Assembly: GCA_027257055.1 (NCBI GenBank)
Contig: JAPVLO010000001.1
Span: 15,089,501-15,153,500 of the forward strand
Direction of reading: 5' to 3'
Source of the DNA: Cephalopachus bancanus
Taxonomy: Eukaryota > Chordata > Mammalia > Primates > Tarsiidae
DNA: 64,000 nucleotides
Both the position numbers and the translations under genes were made by a program. The number at the start of each line of letters is the position of its first letter. Within the stretch, counting starts at the first letter, position 1. The notes beneath the pieces were generated by a model. That model had not been told where the DNA came from and searched no databases. It saw only the letters and a list, made by a program, of their open reading frames with translations. Positions 36,421 through 47,814 of this stretch are shown in pieces.

Positions 36421-36974
36421 GTGCTTTTCCTTTCCCACGTGAGAAGTGTCATGCTATAGCATGTATCCAGCTGGACGGAAACAGGCGTGCTCAGGAAAGG
36501 CCTCCCTCAATAGACGTTGTTACGGGTGCCATCCCTCCTTGGGTGCTGGCTGGGTGGGTGTCATCTGGGCGGTGAGCCTGTGCCTGCCAGTGCCCAGGAG
36601 TGGGCCGTCCCATGGGAGAACCGCTGTGGAGCCCGGCCCTCGGAGGACACCCTTCGGGGCGGCAGGGCGCTCGGTGGACTGTCTGTGAGCGCTGGGGAGG
36701 CGTGGGGGTGAGTTGGGGCCGGGAGCCCGTCCTGGGCCGAAGACACCGGGAGCCGTGGGCTTCCAGCCGGTCGGGCCCGTCCCAGGACACGCGTGCATAC
36801 GCACCTGCATGTACGCATGCCGACACAGGACTTCACAAATGCACAGAAGGAGCAGGACGTTGCAGGAAACCTGGGGGGCCGCTGGGAGTGAGGCCGGAGA
36901 GACTCAAGCCCCAGGCTGTGGACACACGAAGGTCTGGGTGTGGCCCTGCAGCTGGTGGGTGCAGGCGGGGAGTG
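36421..36974. other. GC-rich spacer between CA and TG arrays
   Basis: Single-copy GC-rich sequence. The frames of 64-152 codons on both strands overlap and are not recognisable. Confidence 0.45.
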
Positions 36975-37402
36975 GTGTGCGTGTAGATGAATGTTGTGTG
37001 TGTCTGTGATGAGACACAATTGATGAGTGTGTGTGTGTCATGATGGCATGCCACTGATGAGTGTTGTGTGTGTGTGTGATGGGACACACTGAGTGTTGTG
37101 TGTGTGTGTGATGGGATACCTGATTGGTGTGTGTGTGTGTGTGTGTGTGTGTGAGATGAGACACACTGATGAGTGTTGTGTGTGTGATGTAACACATTGA
37201 TGTCTGTTGCGTGTGATGGGACACACTGAGTGTGTCGTAGCGACAAGGTCTCGCCAAGTTGCACAGGCTGGTCGGGCAAGCCTCTCGCCTTGGCCTCCCA
37301 AAGTACTGGGATGACAGGCGTGAGCCACCACAGCCAGCTTACACTGTTAAATTTTTAAAAGGAAGAAGAAAGCTAAGTCTCTCCAAAACACAGTGGTGTG
37401 AT

Positions 37403-37451
<49 letters not shown>

Positions 37452-37508
37452 ATAGGACACATTGTGTGATAGGACACATTGTGTGTGTGATAGGACACAT
37501 TGATAAGT

Positions 37509-37547
<39 letters not shown>

Positions 37548-37591
37548 TAGGACACATGAATGTTGTGCATGTGTGTTCGAGGGGACGCATT

Positions 37592-37633
<42 letters not shown>

Positions 37634-37680
37634 TAGGACACACTGAGTGTCGTGTGTGAGTGTGATGAGATGTGGCTGGT
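36975..37680 (+). repeat. TG-rich array of (GT)n plus GATGGGACACACT units
   Basis: Pure (GT)n runs (for example 37404-37448, 37511-37546 and 37597-37632) alternate with units like 'gat(g/a)(g/a)gacacactg' spaced by roughly 40-60 bp. It is interrupted at 37234-37393 by the inverted duplicate of the downstream Alu. The array is the strand-opposite of the CA-rich array at 35.2-36.4 kb. Confidence 0.95.
37234..37393 (-). repeat. Inverted duplicate, derived copy
   Basis: 160 bp that are the reverse complement of 38287-38446, with 2 mismatches and no gap by eye. It contains the first half of an Alu left arm plus the unique 5' flank of that Alu (ending ctctccaaaacacag). Because it has only part of an Alu plus its flank and sits inside a TG array, it is the derived copy. 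It has no poly(A) and no separate target duplication. Confidence 0.95.
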
Positions 37681-38286
37681 AAGCGTGTTGTGTGTGTTGT
37701 GGGTTGGGACGTGGCCCCCATGCTGCAAGCACCGCTCGGCCTTGCGTGGCTGAGGAATGAGCGGGCCCCCAGGGACAGGAGGCCGTGGCTGGGACTTGCC
37801 ACCCACACGGGGGGCGGTGGGCGGTCGAAGCGGGAGACGGCAGAATTGAGAGGGAGGGGCTCTGGGTGGGCTCGGGCATGGTGGGCGTGGCGGCAGGGGT
37901 GGCAGGTGTGCCCCACGTGACCTCCCTGGGCTGCAGGCGCTTCTGGACCCAGAGCCCGGGGCTGCTGGCCCAGGCAGGCCCGCAGGTTCGCCTGACCCCA
38001 CCTGCCCGGCCCGGGGCCTCCCAGACCCGTGGCCACACTCAGCTACTTCCTGCCCTTTGCTGCTGTGGAAAAACTTTCGTGTGCAAGTTCACTTTGGATT
38101 AAACGCGCTCACCTCCTCGGGGCTCGATGTGTACAGTGTACGCAGCTCCAGGCCCCCATCACTTGGTTAAGCAGAAGGACATCACGCACAGTGGCCTGCG
38201 GCTCGAGCGCAGGCCCAGGCTGAGGACCCGCAGCCCACGAGGGCAAGGTGCCTCCCATGGAGGAAGACCCAGTACTGTGTGCACGT

Positions 38287-38620
<334 letters not shown>

Positions 38621-38929
38621 CAGCTCATCCGTGCCCTGTTAGAGGCACCACCTCTTGGGCAGGGCTTCTGAGGAGGATGGACAAGCCTGGAGTCCTCGTG
38701 ACTGCTCGTGAAGTTAGCGCACCGCTTGCTGTTCTCGCCGTTCCTCAGCCCACAGATCCCCGTTTCTGCCGGCTGGACGAGTGGAAAGGCTGACCCTCCC
38801 AAGCGCCAGGGACTCTGAGCCTGGGTTCTACCCCAGTTCTACCTCTCCCTGTGGGCATGGCCCCTCCCAACTCCTGTCTGAACCGAGCCTGGAATGGTTT
38901 ACCTTGCAGACAGGAGATTGCGGGGAATC

Positions 38930-39100
38930 CCAGAGCTATGGTGTGCCAGAGGACTCCCGACATCCTCTGGTCCAGTGCCGCTGTGTTGCTGTGGAGGGCA
39001 CTGACGCCCAGAGAGGGAAGGCAGCCTTCCACAGTCACACAGCTCCCGGAGGCAGCATGGGGCCCGGGATCCAGCTTTCTGACGCTCACCTCCTGAATGG
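38930..39100 (-). mobile_element. MIR SINE
   Basis: The antisense MIR core is visible: 'gagggcactgacgcccagagaggg', 'cagtcacacagctcc', 'gggcccgggatccagc'. Old and diverged. Confidence 0.7.
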
Positions 39101-39164
39101 GCCCGGTCCTGGCTGGAGCCACCCCTGGTTATGTCAGGTGCCTACCAGGAGACTAGGACGCTTC

Positions 39165-39245
39165 TCATTCTTATTCAGTTTTGCCATTTTGAGCGAGTCA
39201 CTTGACTGCTCCGAGCCTCGGTTTCCCTTTCCTGCGCATGGGGTG
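39165..39245 (+). mobile_element. MIR SINE fragment
   Basis: The sense core 'gagcgagtcacttgactgctccgagcctcggtttcccttt' is characteristic of MIR. Confidence 0.75.
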
Positions 39246-39499
39246 TTGGCAGAGGCTGGCTGTGAGCAGACCTGGGCTGGAGCGGGCCGGGTGCACAGCG
39301 GTGTGTGGATCCAGCACTGTCTGAAAGGCAGGATCCCTGCTTGGGGGCTTGAGGAAGCCACATCCAACACCAGGGGGTGGCCCGAGACTCGGGCTCTGCT
39401 TCTGGCCACATTCTGGAAGCTGAGGCGACGTTGGCTCTGCCTTTGCAGCCTAAATGCTTTCTGTCTGTCGCAGAAGCGTGGGTGGTGGCAGCAGCGTCC

Positions 39500-39650
39500 G
39501 TCCATTCAAGGCCCGCTCTGTGCTGGTCACGCCTGTCTCATTCAGTGCTTGTGACAGCCGGTCGTGGCCGAGTGAGGATTACTCTCATTTTTACAGTCAC
39601 GGAAATGGGCTCAGAGAGACAAGTGAGTGGCCCCAGTCAGGGCTGACCAA
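39500..39650 (-). mobile_element. MIR SINE fragment
   Basis: 'tctgtgctggtcacgcctgtctcattcag' leads into 'tttttacagtcacggaaatgggctcagagagacaagtga', the antisense MIR pattern. Confidence 0.7.
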
Positions 39651-41075
39651 GCCCCCGGGGTGGCACCTGTGAGCACTCGTGGACAGGGGCGTTCCCCCCA
39701 CGGACTCCAGCTGCAGCACCCCGATTTCAGTCTGCCGTTTTCCTCCAACTCCCTTTTCCTGGTTCAGGGGACGTTTACTTTCCCGTCTCCGGTGAGAAGC
39801 TACACACGCCTCTCCATCCACACACGCCCAAACCCGTTCCTCTGTCAGTCCAAAGTGCGTTTTCCTGCCCTTCTTCTGGAGACCTCGCGAGGAATGACGG
39901 GTGCGTTCCTGGCAGCATGTGAGCTGTAAGACGCCACCTGAAGTCTTTGAAAAATGGGCTTTGAATGTCTGATTCGGCGGGGAAAGCCACGGGCAGGCAG
40001 CTCCTGGATCCCACAGACCTGAAGACCAAGGCTCACGTGTCAGGTCTACGCAGACCACGGCATTCGTGATGCTTCCTTCGGGAGGCGGGGGGTGCGGTTT
40101 CCCCAGGCTTGCTCCCGCTCCTCCAGCCGGTGCCCACGCAGCCATTGCCCCAGGGGCCCAACACCCGCCCGTCCACCCCCCGTTAGCCTGTCTCCCTTGC
40201 TGTGTTTGTCACGTAGCATCCCTGGGAGAACTGCGAGGTGATTCGCTTCGTTCCTCTCGGTTCTGGGATTCAGACGAGGTGCCCCGCCCAGAAGGTGGCC
40301 AGAAGCGGTGGTCACCTCCTTCACTGTTCCTGAACTGCAATGCTTCTGACCCACCAGAGTAGCTGGGTGCAGGTGGCAGTCGCCACTGAACGTTGCAGCT
40401 TGCTGGGAAGTGGGGTGATGTTCCGGCATTAGGTGACTGGATCGGAGGAGGCGTCCGCCTGTGAAGGCGCACCGGCAAGCCCCAAAGCCGTACCCCGAAG
40501 CACGACTAGGCATTCGGATGGTGTGTGGGGAGAGGGTGGGGGTGGCACCTGTGTCCGGATCCCGGTCTGCCTGGAGACTCACGTGTGCTTCAGATCCAGG
40601 ACCCCGGGGCTACGCATCGATCCTCGCACCAGGTCCCTGTCTCCGTGTGTACCTGTGGGTCCGTGTGTGCCCTGGATCCCTGGCCATCGATTGACTTGTG
40701 GGCCGGATTCCTGCCTATACGCGTACCTACAGGTCTATCATTGCGCCAGATTCCCGTCTGTGTCTATGCACAAGGTCCTTGTGGTGCTGAAGGCACCTGG
40801 CGGCAGGATGTTCCTTCTCGGATGCCGACGGGTGTGTCTGTCGTCCGAGCCGTTCCTGTCTCGCTCTGATCAGGGGTGCTGTCGCCGCAGGTGCTGGCAG
40901 GGAGTGAGGTGAGGGAGGTGCCCCGAGCACTCAGCTTAGGGGACACTCACTCTCGGGGGGCTGCAAGTGCAGTGGCAGCCCTGGTGGGCTCCTGAGCACA
41001 GACGCCGTCTGCCTTTCCTCCGTTCGTGCCTCAGTTTTCTCAGGAGAGTCTGACTTATAGTAAAATTTAAAACTG
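39651..41075. other. Unassigned sequence
   Basis: About 1.4 kb of GC-rich sequence without a recognisable gene. Overlapping frames up to 182 codons (minus, 39597-40145) have no known domain. Confidence 0.45.
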
Positions 41076-41126
41076 GTCAAATTTCCTTCCCTCCCTCCTT
41101 CCTTCCTCCCTTCCTGCCTTCCTTCG
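41076..41126 (+). repeat. (CCTT/CCTC)n microsatellite
   Basis: A pyrimidine-only run of ccttccctccctccttcctt-type units beside an Alu tail. Confidence 0.85.
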
Positions 41127-41391
41127 TAGGGTCTGGCTCTGTTGCCCAGGTTGGAATACAGCGGAGTATCGTACCCCAGCATAGCCCCAACCTCCAGGGC
41201 TCAGGTGACCCTCCCGCCTCAGCCTCCCGAGTGGCTGGCACTACAGGCATGTGCCACCACACCGGGCCAGTTTTAAAATTTTACTTGTGCAGAGATGAGG
41301 CCTTGCTCTGTTGGCCAGGCTGGTCTGAAGCTCCCGGCTTTGGCCTGCCACAGAACTGGGACGACAGGCGCGAGGCACTGCACCCGGCCAA
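41127..41391 (-). mobile_element. Alu SINE, J-like
   Basis: Reverse dimer from 'tagggtctggctctgttgcccagg' to 'gcgaggcactgcacccggcc', with a shortened left arm. Confidence 0.9.
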
Positions 41392-43570
41392 CGGTTGCTC
41401 AATCCCACTGCACGGGCAGTGTCTGCAGATGGATGTCCCTAAACACTTGGTCTTCGAAAGCTCGAGTTTGCGAGAGAAGATATCGGGGGGCGTTCTGCAG
41501 ACTCGGCTTTGCCTTGAAGGGCAGAGGGACGCAGGGTAGACTCAGCGCCCCAAGTCACAGGTTAGGGAGTTCTGACCCGTCTATGCATCTGCCCCCAGCA
41601 GAGACCGCAGAAGGCCTTGCAAAGAGGTGATGAGAGGGCAGTGGCCCGGACGGATGGGCAGGGCGCCCCGGAGGCCTCAACACTGCAGGGGGCATCTGGG
41701 CTCTGGTGGAGCAGGCCTGTGGGGTCACCCACTCTGCACAGCCCTAGAGGGGCCCAGGATGCCCAGGGAGGGGCCGGGCAGCTGCCGACTTGCCTTGACG
41801 CACAGGGGAGCCCCGAGAGGTTGGGAGGTGCCGTCTGGCCACAGGGCCAGGGATTCTGAGACAGGCTGAGGGCCCCAGGGCTGGCCAGTGACCTCAGACA
41901 GGGAGAGGGCGGAGGGCGTGGCAGCAGGCGGGGGCACCCAGAGGCCAGGCAACTGGAAAGATACCACAGAAAGTTCTGGAGTAGATGACGTCCTGGGAGG
42001 GGAGAAGCTCGTGGCCACCTTGGAGGCTGGGGAGGACCTGAGTGGTCTTAGTGAGCAAGACGAACCTTCCTGTGTGAATGCCAGTGCAGGTCAGAGGGGC
42101 GCGTGGCCTCTCAGTTATGGCAGAGGAAGCCGTCTCTTCCTGTGCGTCTCTGGTACGGGGGCTGTGGCGTTGGTGTGATGCCTGCACACTCGACGAGGAG
42201 GCTGGGCCCGCTGTTTTCCGCCTGCCCCTTGCCCGACTCCCTGGTGGAGATGGGGGAGCCGTTCCCAGGCCCAGGCGTGCGTTTCCTCCCCTCCCCTCCG
42301 GTGTCAAGTCTCGCTGGGCGTCCACCCTGGCCTGAGCTCATCTGGGAGACCCAGGTGATGGGTTTGTCTTGGTGAACTTCCCTGCAGAGCACGAGCGCTC
42401 GAAGGGTGGCCATGGCCTCCCGGGAAGAGACGTCGGGCAGGGAAGGTCTGGCGCGAGCAGCCAGAGCAGGACCCAAAGGTGAGGTTCAGGTGCCCGACAC
42501 ACAGAGAGCCAGGCACGGGCAGCCCTGCGTATGCGGGCAGAGGAGGGTTCACCCAATCTGGCCAAAGTGTGAGGGCGAGGGAGGCGAACGCAAATCCCAC
42601 CCCCTTGGGACGTCACGGGGGGTTTTTATGACGTAGGTGTGCGGGAGGCAAGGGCCTGGTGATCAGAGCTGCTCTCGGCCCTCTGCCGAGCAAACCTCCT
42701 GACACCCTGAAGAGGTCTGCGTGCCCCAAGATCGTTGTTCTGGAGAAGAAAAACAAGCCCATCATCGTGCGGGCAATCTGGGGTTGGGCTATGAGGACCA
42801 GCAAGCCCAGGGTCCACCTTTACCTGGATGGCTGCGTGCGGCCCCCGTGCCAGGAGGGGGGAAGGAGAGAGGGAGGAGACAGCCACAGACACCTGGTGAT
42901 TTCAGAACAGGGGCCTGGGTGCAGGGAGAGGCGGGGTGCAGGGGGAGGTTGGGGTACAGGCAAGGCCCGGGAGCAGGGGAGGCTGTGGGGGAATGCCAGG
43001 GGTCAGGTCTAGGGGTTTCAAGGGTGGCCGGGTGCGGGAGGATTGGTACCAAAAGGGATTCTGCTGGGAAAGCAGAGGCATCAGCACTTGGGGGTGCCTG
43101 GCGTGCCAGCTCCAGGAGCCCCAAAGGGTGGCCGGGTGGGGTGGGGCACTCACCAAAAGGACTGTCCTGCCCCTCCCCGGCCCTGGGCCCCGACTGAGCA
43201 GACCCGGGGCTGGGACAGCCGGGCGGGAGGCCGTGGCTCAGGGGCTTCCAGTCCAGTTGTCAGTGTGGGAACCCAAAGGTTCTGGAGTTGAGCCCATGCC
43301 GGGTAGGGGGCAGGGCCGTGGACCGTGGGTGTTCTGCCGGAAGCCCTGCTTGTCACAGGTGGCGTGAGGTAGGGCCGGGCCGGGCCGGGCCGGCCACGGT
43401 CGTGCCGACAGCAGGTCCCGTTTTCATCACGCTTGCATGTTGTCACTGCAGGCGATTTGGAAAAAGTATTGCTGTAGAAAGTTCACAGGGACGTGATTAC
43501 CTGTGATTGCACCAGCCAAGCACAGCTGTTCCCATGGGGCGTGCTGCCCCAAGCGTCTGATTGGGTGTGA
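41392..43570. other. GC-rich sequence without a gene
   Basis: About 2.2 kb of G-rich DNA with overlapping frames of 60-158 codons on both strands and no recognised domain. A (GGGCC)n run lies at 43372-43396. Confidence 0.45.
43372..43396 (+). repeat. (GGGCC)n short tandem repeat
   Basis: Four to five pentanucleotide gggcc units. Confidence 0.9.
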
Positions 43571-43572
43571 AC

Positions 43573-43775
43573 GGGGTATGAACGTGGTTGTGAATGGAGG
43601 TGAGAATGTGGGTGTGAACATGGGTGTGAACACAGGTGTGAATGCAGGATGTGGGTGTGAATGGAGGTGTGAACACGGGTGTGGGTGTGAATACGGGTGT
43701 GAACGTGGGTGTGGGTGTGAATGTTGATGCGAATGGGGGTGTGGATGCAGGTGTGGGCGTGGGTGTGACTAGCTG
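43573..43775 (+). repeat. GTGTGAA(T/C)-type minisatellite
   Basis: Tandem 'gggtgtgaa(t/c)(a/g)(c/g)(g/a)' units of about 12 bp, with internal 'ggtgtgggtgtgaatacggg' doublets. The Val/Asn/Gly/Cys frames across it are repeat translations. Confidence 0.9.
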
Positions 43776-44290
43776 TGCTCACGCTGCATGCAGTCTGTGT
43801 CTGTCCCACGTGTCTGTTAAAAGGTCCATCTTTCACTTTGGACCAGAAACCCAGCTTTCTGTTCTTCCGTCTGACCAAGACTTAGTCTTTTGCTGACCCC
43901 TGTGGATTTGCACCCAGACTACGACATGCTCATCTCCCAACGTGCGTCATTGAAAGGGCTGGCACGTGGCAGTCGCTTGTGATGACACCAGGATTCGCAA
44001 CTTAGCATCACTGTGATGTGGAACAGGCTCTGTCCACGCCCTGCCGACAGCGTCACCTGGGTGTGTTCTTTGTGGCTGCCACCCTGTGCTGGCAGGAGAC
44101 GTGGGGCCACAGACCTCTTCGGAGTGGGGTGGAGGGTTCCCTGGCAGAGGGAGAGTCGGCCTCTGTGAAGGTCAGGACCTCCTTGTGTGCATGGGGGCGG
44201 GACTCCGGGGAGTCACCACGGCAGGCCCAGGGGCTTTCCAGAGGCGTCCAGGGTGTCAAAGGGAGCAGTCCTGCTGTGGGACTGCAGGGG

Positions 44291-45560
44291 TGTCCTGAGT
44301 GCGTGTGGGTGGTGAGTGTGTTGTGAGAGTGTGCCATGAGTGTGTGTGCGCTGAGAGTGTGTCATGTGTGTGGATGGTGAGTGTGCTGCGAGTGTGTGTG
44401 GGCTGTGTGTTCTGAGTGTGTGTGTCCTGAGCGTGTCCCGAGTGTGTGGACAGTGAGTGTGTCCTGAGAGGGTGTGAACTGAGAGTGCGTCATGAATGTG
44501 TGTGGATGGTGAGTGTGCGATGTGTGTAAACAGTGAGTGTATCATAAGATCGTGTCATGGATATGTGTGGACGGAGAGTGTGTCATGACAGTGTGTGGAC
44601 TGAGGGTCCTGAGAGTGTGTGCGTTAAAAGTATTGTGAGTGTGTGTGGACTGAATGCGTGTTGTGAGTGTACGGCTGAGAGGGTGTGTCTACTGGGAGCG
44701 TGTTGTGAGAGTGTCTGGACTGTGGCTGTGTCATGAGTGTGTTGTGAGCGTGTGTGCGCTGAGAGTGTGTTGCGAGTGTGTAAACTAAGAGTGTGTGTCA
44801 GGAGTGTGTGGACTGAGTGTGTTGTGAGTGGGTGTGGACCATGAGTGTGTCACGAGTGAGTCTGACCTGTGTGTTGCGAGTGGGTGTGGACGGTGAGTGT
44901 GTGGACCATGACTGTGCCATGTGTTTGGTGTCTGAATGTATCCGACCTTTGAGCGTGTGGTGTCTTAGTGTGTCTGACTTGTGAGCGTGTCTGGACCATG
45001 ACTGTGTTGCGAGTGTGTTTGGAGTCTGAGTGACCCGTGTCATGAGTGTCTTACCTGTGAGTGTGTTTGAGTGGGTGTGGACCGTGTGTGTGTGAACTGT
45101 GACTGTGTTTGGAGTCTGAGTGTGTCTGACCTGTGTGTTGTGAGTGTGTTTGGAGTCTGAGTGTCTGATCTGTGAGGGTGTCACGTATTTGACTTGTGTG
45201 TCACGAGTGGGTGTGGACTGTGAGTTTGTGGACCATGCCTGTGTCGTGAGTGTGGTGAGTCTGAGTGTGTCTGCCCTGTGTGTCGTGAGTGTGTCTGGAC
45301 TCTGAGTGTGTCGTGAGTGTGTCTGGGCCATAAGTGTGTCTGACCTGTGTGTTGAGAGTGGGTGTGGACTGTGAGTGTGTGAACTGTGGCTGTGTCGTGA
45401 ATGTGGTGAGTCAGAGTGCGTCTGCCCTGTGAGTGTGTTGTGAGTGGGTGTGGGCTGTGTGTGGGCCGTGACTGTGCCGTGAGTGTGCTGAGTCTGAGTA
45501 TGTCTGAACTTTGTGTCGTGAGTGTGTCTGGACTGAGTGTGTCCACCCTGTGAGCACGTC
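44291..45560 (+). repeat. TG-rich minisatellite, about 1.27 kb
   Basis: Degenerate units combine 'gagtgtgt', 'tgtctgacctgtgtg', 'tgtggactgtgagtgtg' and 'tgtgtcgtgagtgtg'. Unit length varies, and a longer pattern (roughly 60-110 bp) recurs between 44.8 and 45.5 kb. The 281-codon minus frame rich in HTHDT/THSR is repeat-derived. Confidence 0.92.
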
Positions 45561-46599
45561 GTGAGCGAGTCCATCTTTCTTTGCGGCTCCGGTCCGGTGC
45601 GGGCTGCTGTCAGGGCCCAGGACGGCCGGGCGCGTCTCGCCATCTCCTCCTCCTCGGGCCACTGCCGGGCACCAGGCAGCCTCCCTGCCCTTGGCGCTGC
45701 ACCCTACTTGCGTGGGTCCCGGGTGGTTTCTGCAGCTGTGGTTTCTCGCGTGGCCACCAGATGTCAGCAGAGCCCCTCGCAAAGCTGCTCGCGCGGGTGC
45801 CGTCACGAGGAAGGGCCGGGTCTCGAGCTCGTGGGAGGGGCCAGCGGGCCTGCGCAAGCATCCCTGGCCGACCTCAAAGCTCTGCACATCCCCCGCGTGG
45901 GCAGACAGCCCTGTGTGTGCAGACGCCCCTGCTTGTGGCCATCCTGCGTATACAGATGCCCCCGGGGCCTCTGGGGCCCTTGGCCTTGGGGTCACAGGAG
46001 CCTGCCTGGGTGACGATGTGCTGACCGCAGTGTCCTTCACACTAATAAAGAGCAAGTTCACCCAGAAACCTCCGGAACGTGGGCGCAGGGAAGGAGAGGC
46101 CTCCCTCCCTTCCCTGGAACCCGCCCCCGGGGCAGCCTGAAGGGTTCAGCCTTGCCAGAGTGAGAAGGCTCGCAGCTGCCGCAGGCCCATGCGTGGCACA
46201 GGAACCGGGATGCAGGGCTGGAGTCCTGCGGAGGGGAGAATCCTGGGAAGACGGGGCGGGGATCCCACAAAGGGGCTGGGAGCCCCGGGTGGCCAAGGCG
46301 CCCCAGGCCGGCCACCTGTCCCGGCTGCTCAAGGACAGTCCATGGGGTTTAAGGGCGGGGTGGCGACGCCCCTCATCTCCCTGGACTAGAGCAGCCGGCT
46401 GCCTGATTCGAATGCCAGATCCAGGACCGAACCCTTTCCTGGACACATAATCGACGAATTTCCTGGGTGAATGTTTATGAATAATATAATCACCCCTCCC
46501 AAGAAAGAAATCTAAATGGTCTTTTTCTCTTGCTTTTCTGTTTCAAACCTGCAGATGCTTTTGTCTGTTTTTGGTTTTTATTCTTGGGACAAGGAAAAT
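45561..46599. other. CpG-containing GC-rich sequence
   Basis: No recognisable exon. CpG dinucleotides are relatively frequent at 45590-45900, so a weak CpG island is possible. An AATAAA lies at about 46043. Confidence 0.4.
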
Positions 46600-46664
46600 C
46601 TTTGCACCTCTGCTGCCTGCCTGCCTGCCTGCCTTCCTTCCTTCCTGTCTTCCCCTTTCCTGGT
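46600..46664 (+). repeat. (CTGC)n(CTTC)n microsatellite
   Basis: 'tgcctgcctgcctgcctgcc' passes into 'ttccttccttcctg' next to the following Alu. Confidence 0.9.
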
Positions 46665-46943
46665 TCTGAATCGGAGTCTCTGTTGCTCAGGCTGGAGTTC
46701 AGTGGCACGATCATGGCCACTGCAGCCTCAACCTGCTGGGCTCCAGCGATCCTTCCCCCTCAGCCTTCCAAGTAGCTGGGACTGTAGGCATGTGCCACCT
46801 CGCTTGGGTAACTTTTTGATTTATTGTAGAGATGAGGTCTTGCCGAGTTGCCCAGGCTGGTCTGGAACTGGTGGGCCCAGGCAGTCCTCTCACCTCCACT
46901 TCCCAAAGTGCTGGGATGACAGGCATGAGCCACCGTGCCCGGC
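46665..46943 (-). mobile_element. Alu SINE
   Basis: Reverse dimer ('gaatcggagtctctgttgctcagg' to 'gagccaccgtgcccggc') of the group with the gatttattgtagagatgagg linker, moderately diverged. Confidence 0.92.
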
Positions 46944-47814
46944 TTCTTTCAAATCTTAAAAGCTCCATCAGTGTTTTCTTGTCTTCCTTTAATGATGCTC
47001 AGGCCTTTCTCTGAGACACGGATAGATCTTTCCTTCCAGTGTCTGCTCAGGCCTCAGGAGGGGTCTTGGCGCCCACACTGGCTATGCAGTCGAACCTCAT
47101 CACATCACCTTGTCGGAGGCCCAGAGTTGGGTTTCTGGGCGCTCCTGGGGTGGCTGGCACGGAGGGCTGTTGAGAACCGCAGCCTGGGGCCCATGCCCTG
47201 ACACCCTGTGGAGAGCAGCTGGATATCACCCTGTGAGGGCAGTCTAAGGGCTTTATGTTGCTGGCATTTTAGAGCAAAGATTGGCCGGGTGAGCTGGGTG
47301 CTGGTTCTCTTCATCCTGGAAATGTTTGGAAAGTACTGGGTGAGCCAGTGCATCTGGAATTTTCTCCATTTGTCCATGTCCTGCTGCAGATTTGTTCACT
47401 CATGATTCCCCAGGAACTGCCATGTCTCTGAGCTGAGGCCGCTCCCGTTTCAGAGAGGGTGGGCGAGTGCTGACATTCTAGTTGTTTTGCAGGAAGGTGG
47501 AGTTTAGACTCTGATTAACGGTGCAAAACCCAAAAGCCACTTTTGCTGAAAAGTTGTCTTCCCCAGTCTTAATTAATTTTTTATGACAAATAGGATTTAT
47601 TTTCATTATGGAAAATTTATATTTTATGTGTGAGATAAAACACAAAGATAGAAATTCATTTTTTTGTGGGCCATCTTTTAAGACTTTTTTTCGATGTGCA
47701 TAGTACTTGTTCTTTGATCATGGCATACTTGCCAATATTTTGTAAATTCAGGGATCATGACTCACCATGAGAAAAATCAAGCACATTCCATCGAGTTTTT
47801 TGTTTTTTAAAAAA
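46944..47814. other. Unassigned sequence
   Basis: Mixed, AT-rich from about 47560. No recognised gene. Confidence 0.45.

Noticed and set aside
35273..36575. Long His/Thr/Cys-rich open frames (up to 330 codons)
   Set aside because: They are translations of the CA-rich minisatellite. The minus strand gives equally long Cys/Val frames, and none has a non-repeat domain.
35216..37680. CRISPR-like regular repeats
   Set aside because: Units are low-complexity dinucleotide derivatives without unique spacers, in a eukaryotic context.
44798..45643. 281-codon minus frame rich in Thr, His and Ser
   Set aside because: It is a translation of the TG-rich minisatellite.
46039..46052. AATAAA as the poly(A) signal of a gene ending near 46.05 kb
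   Set aside because: No upstream exon or downstream GU-rich context is convincing. A hexamer of this kind is common by chance.
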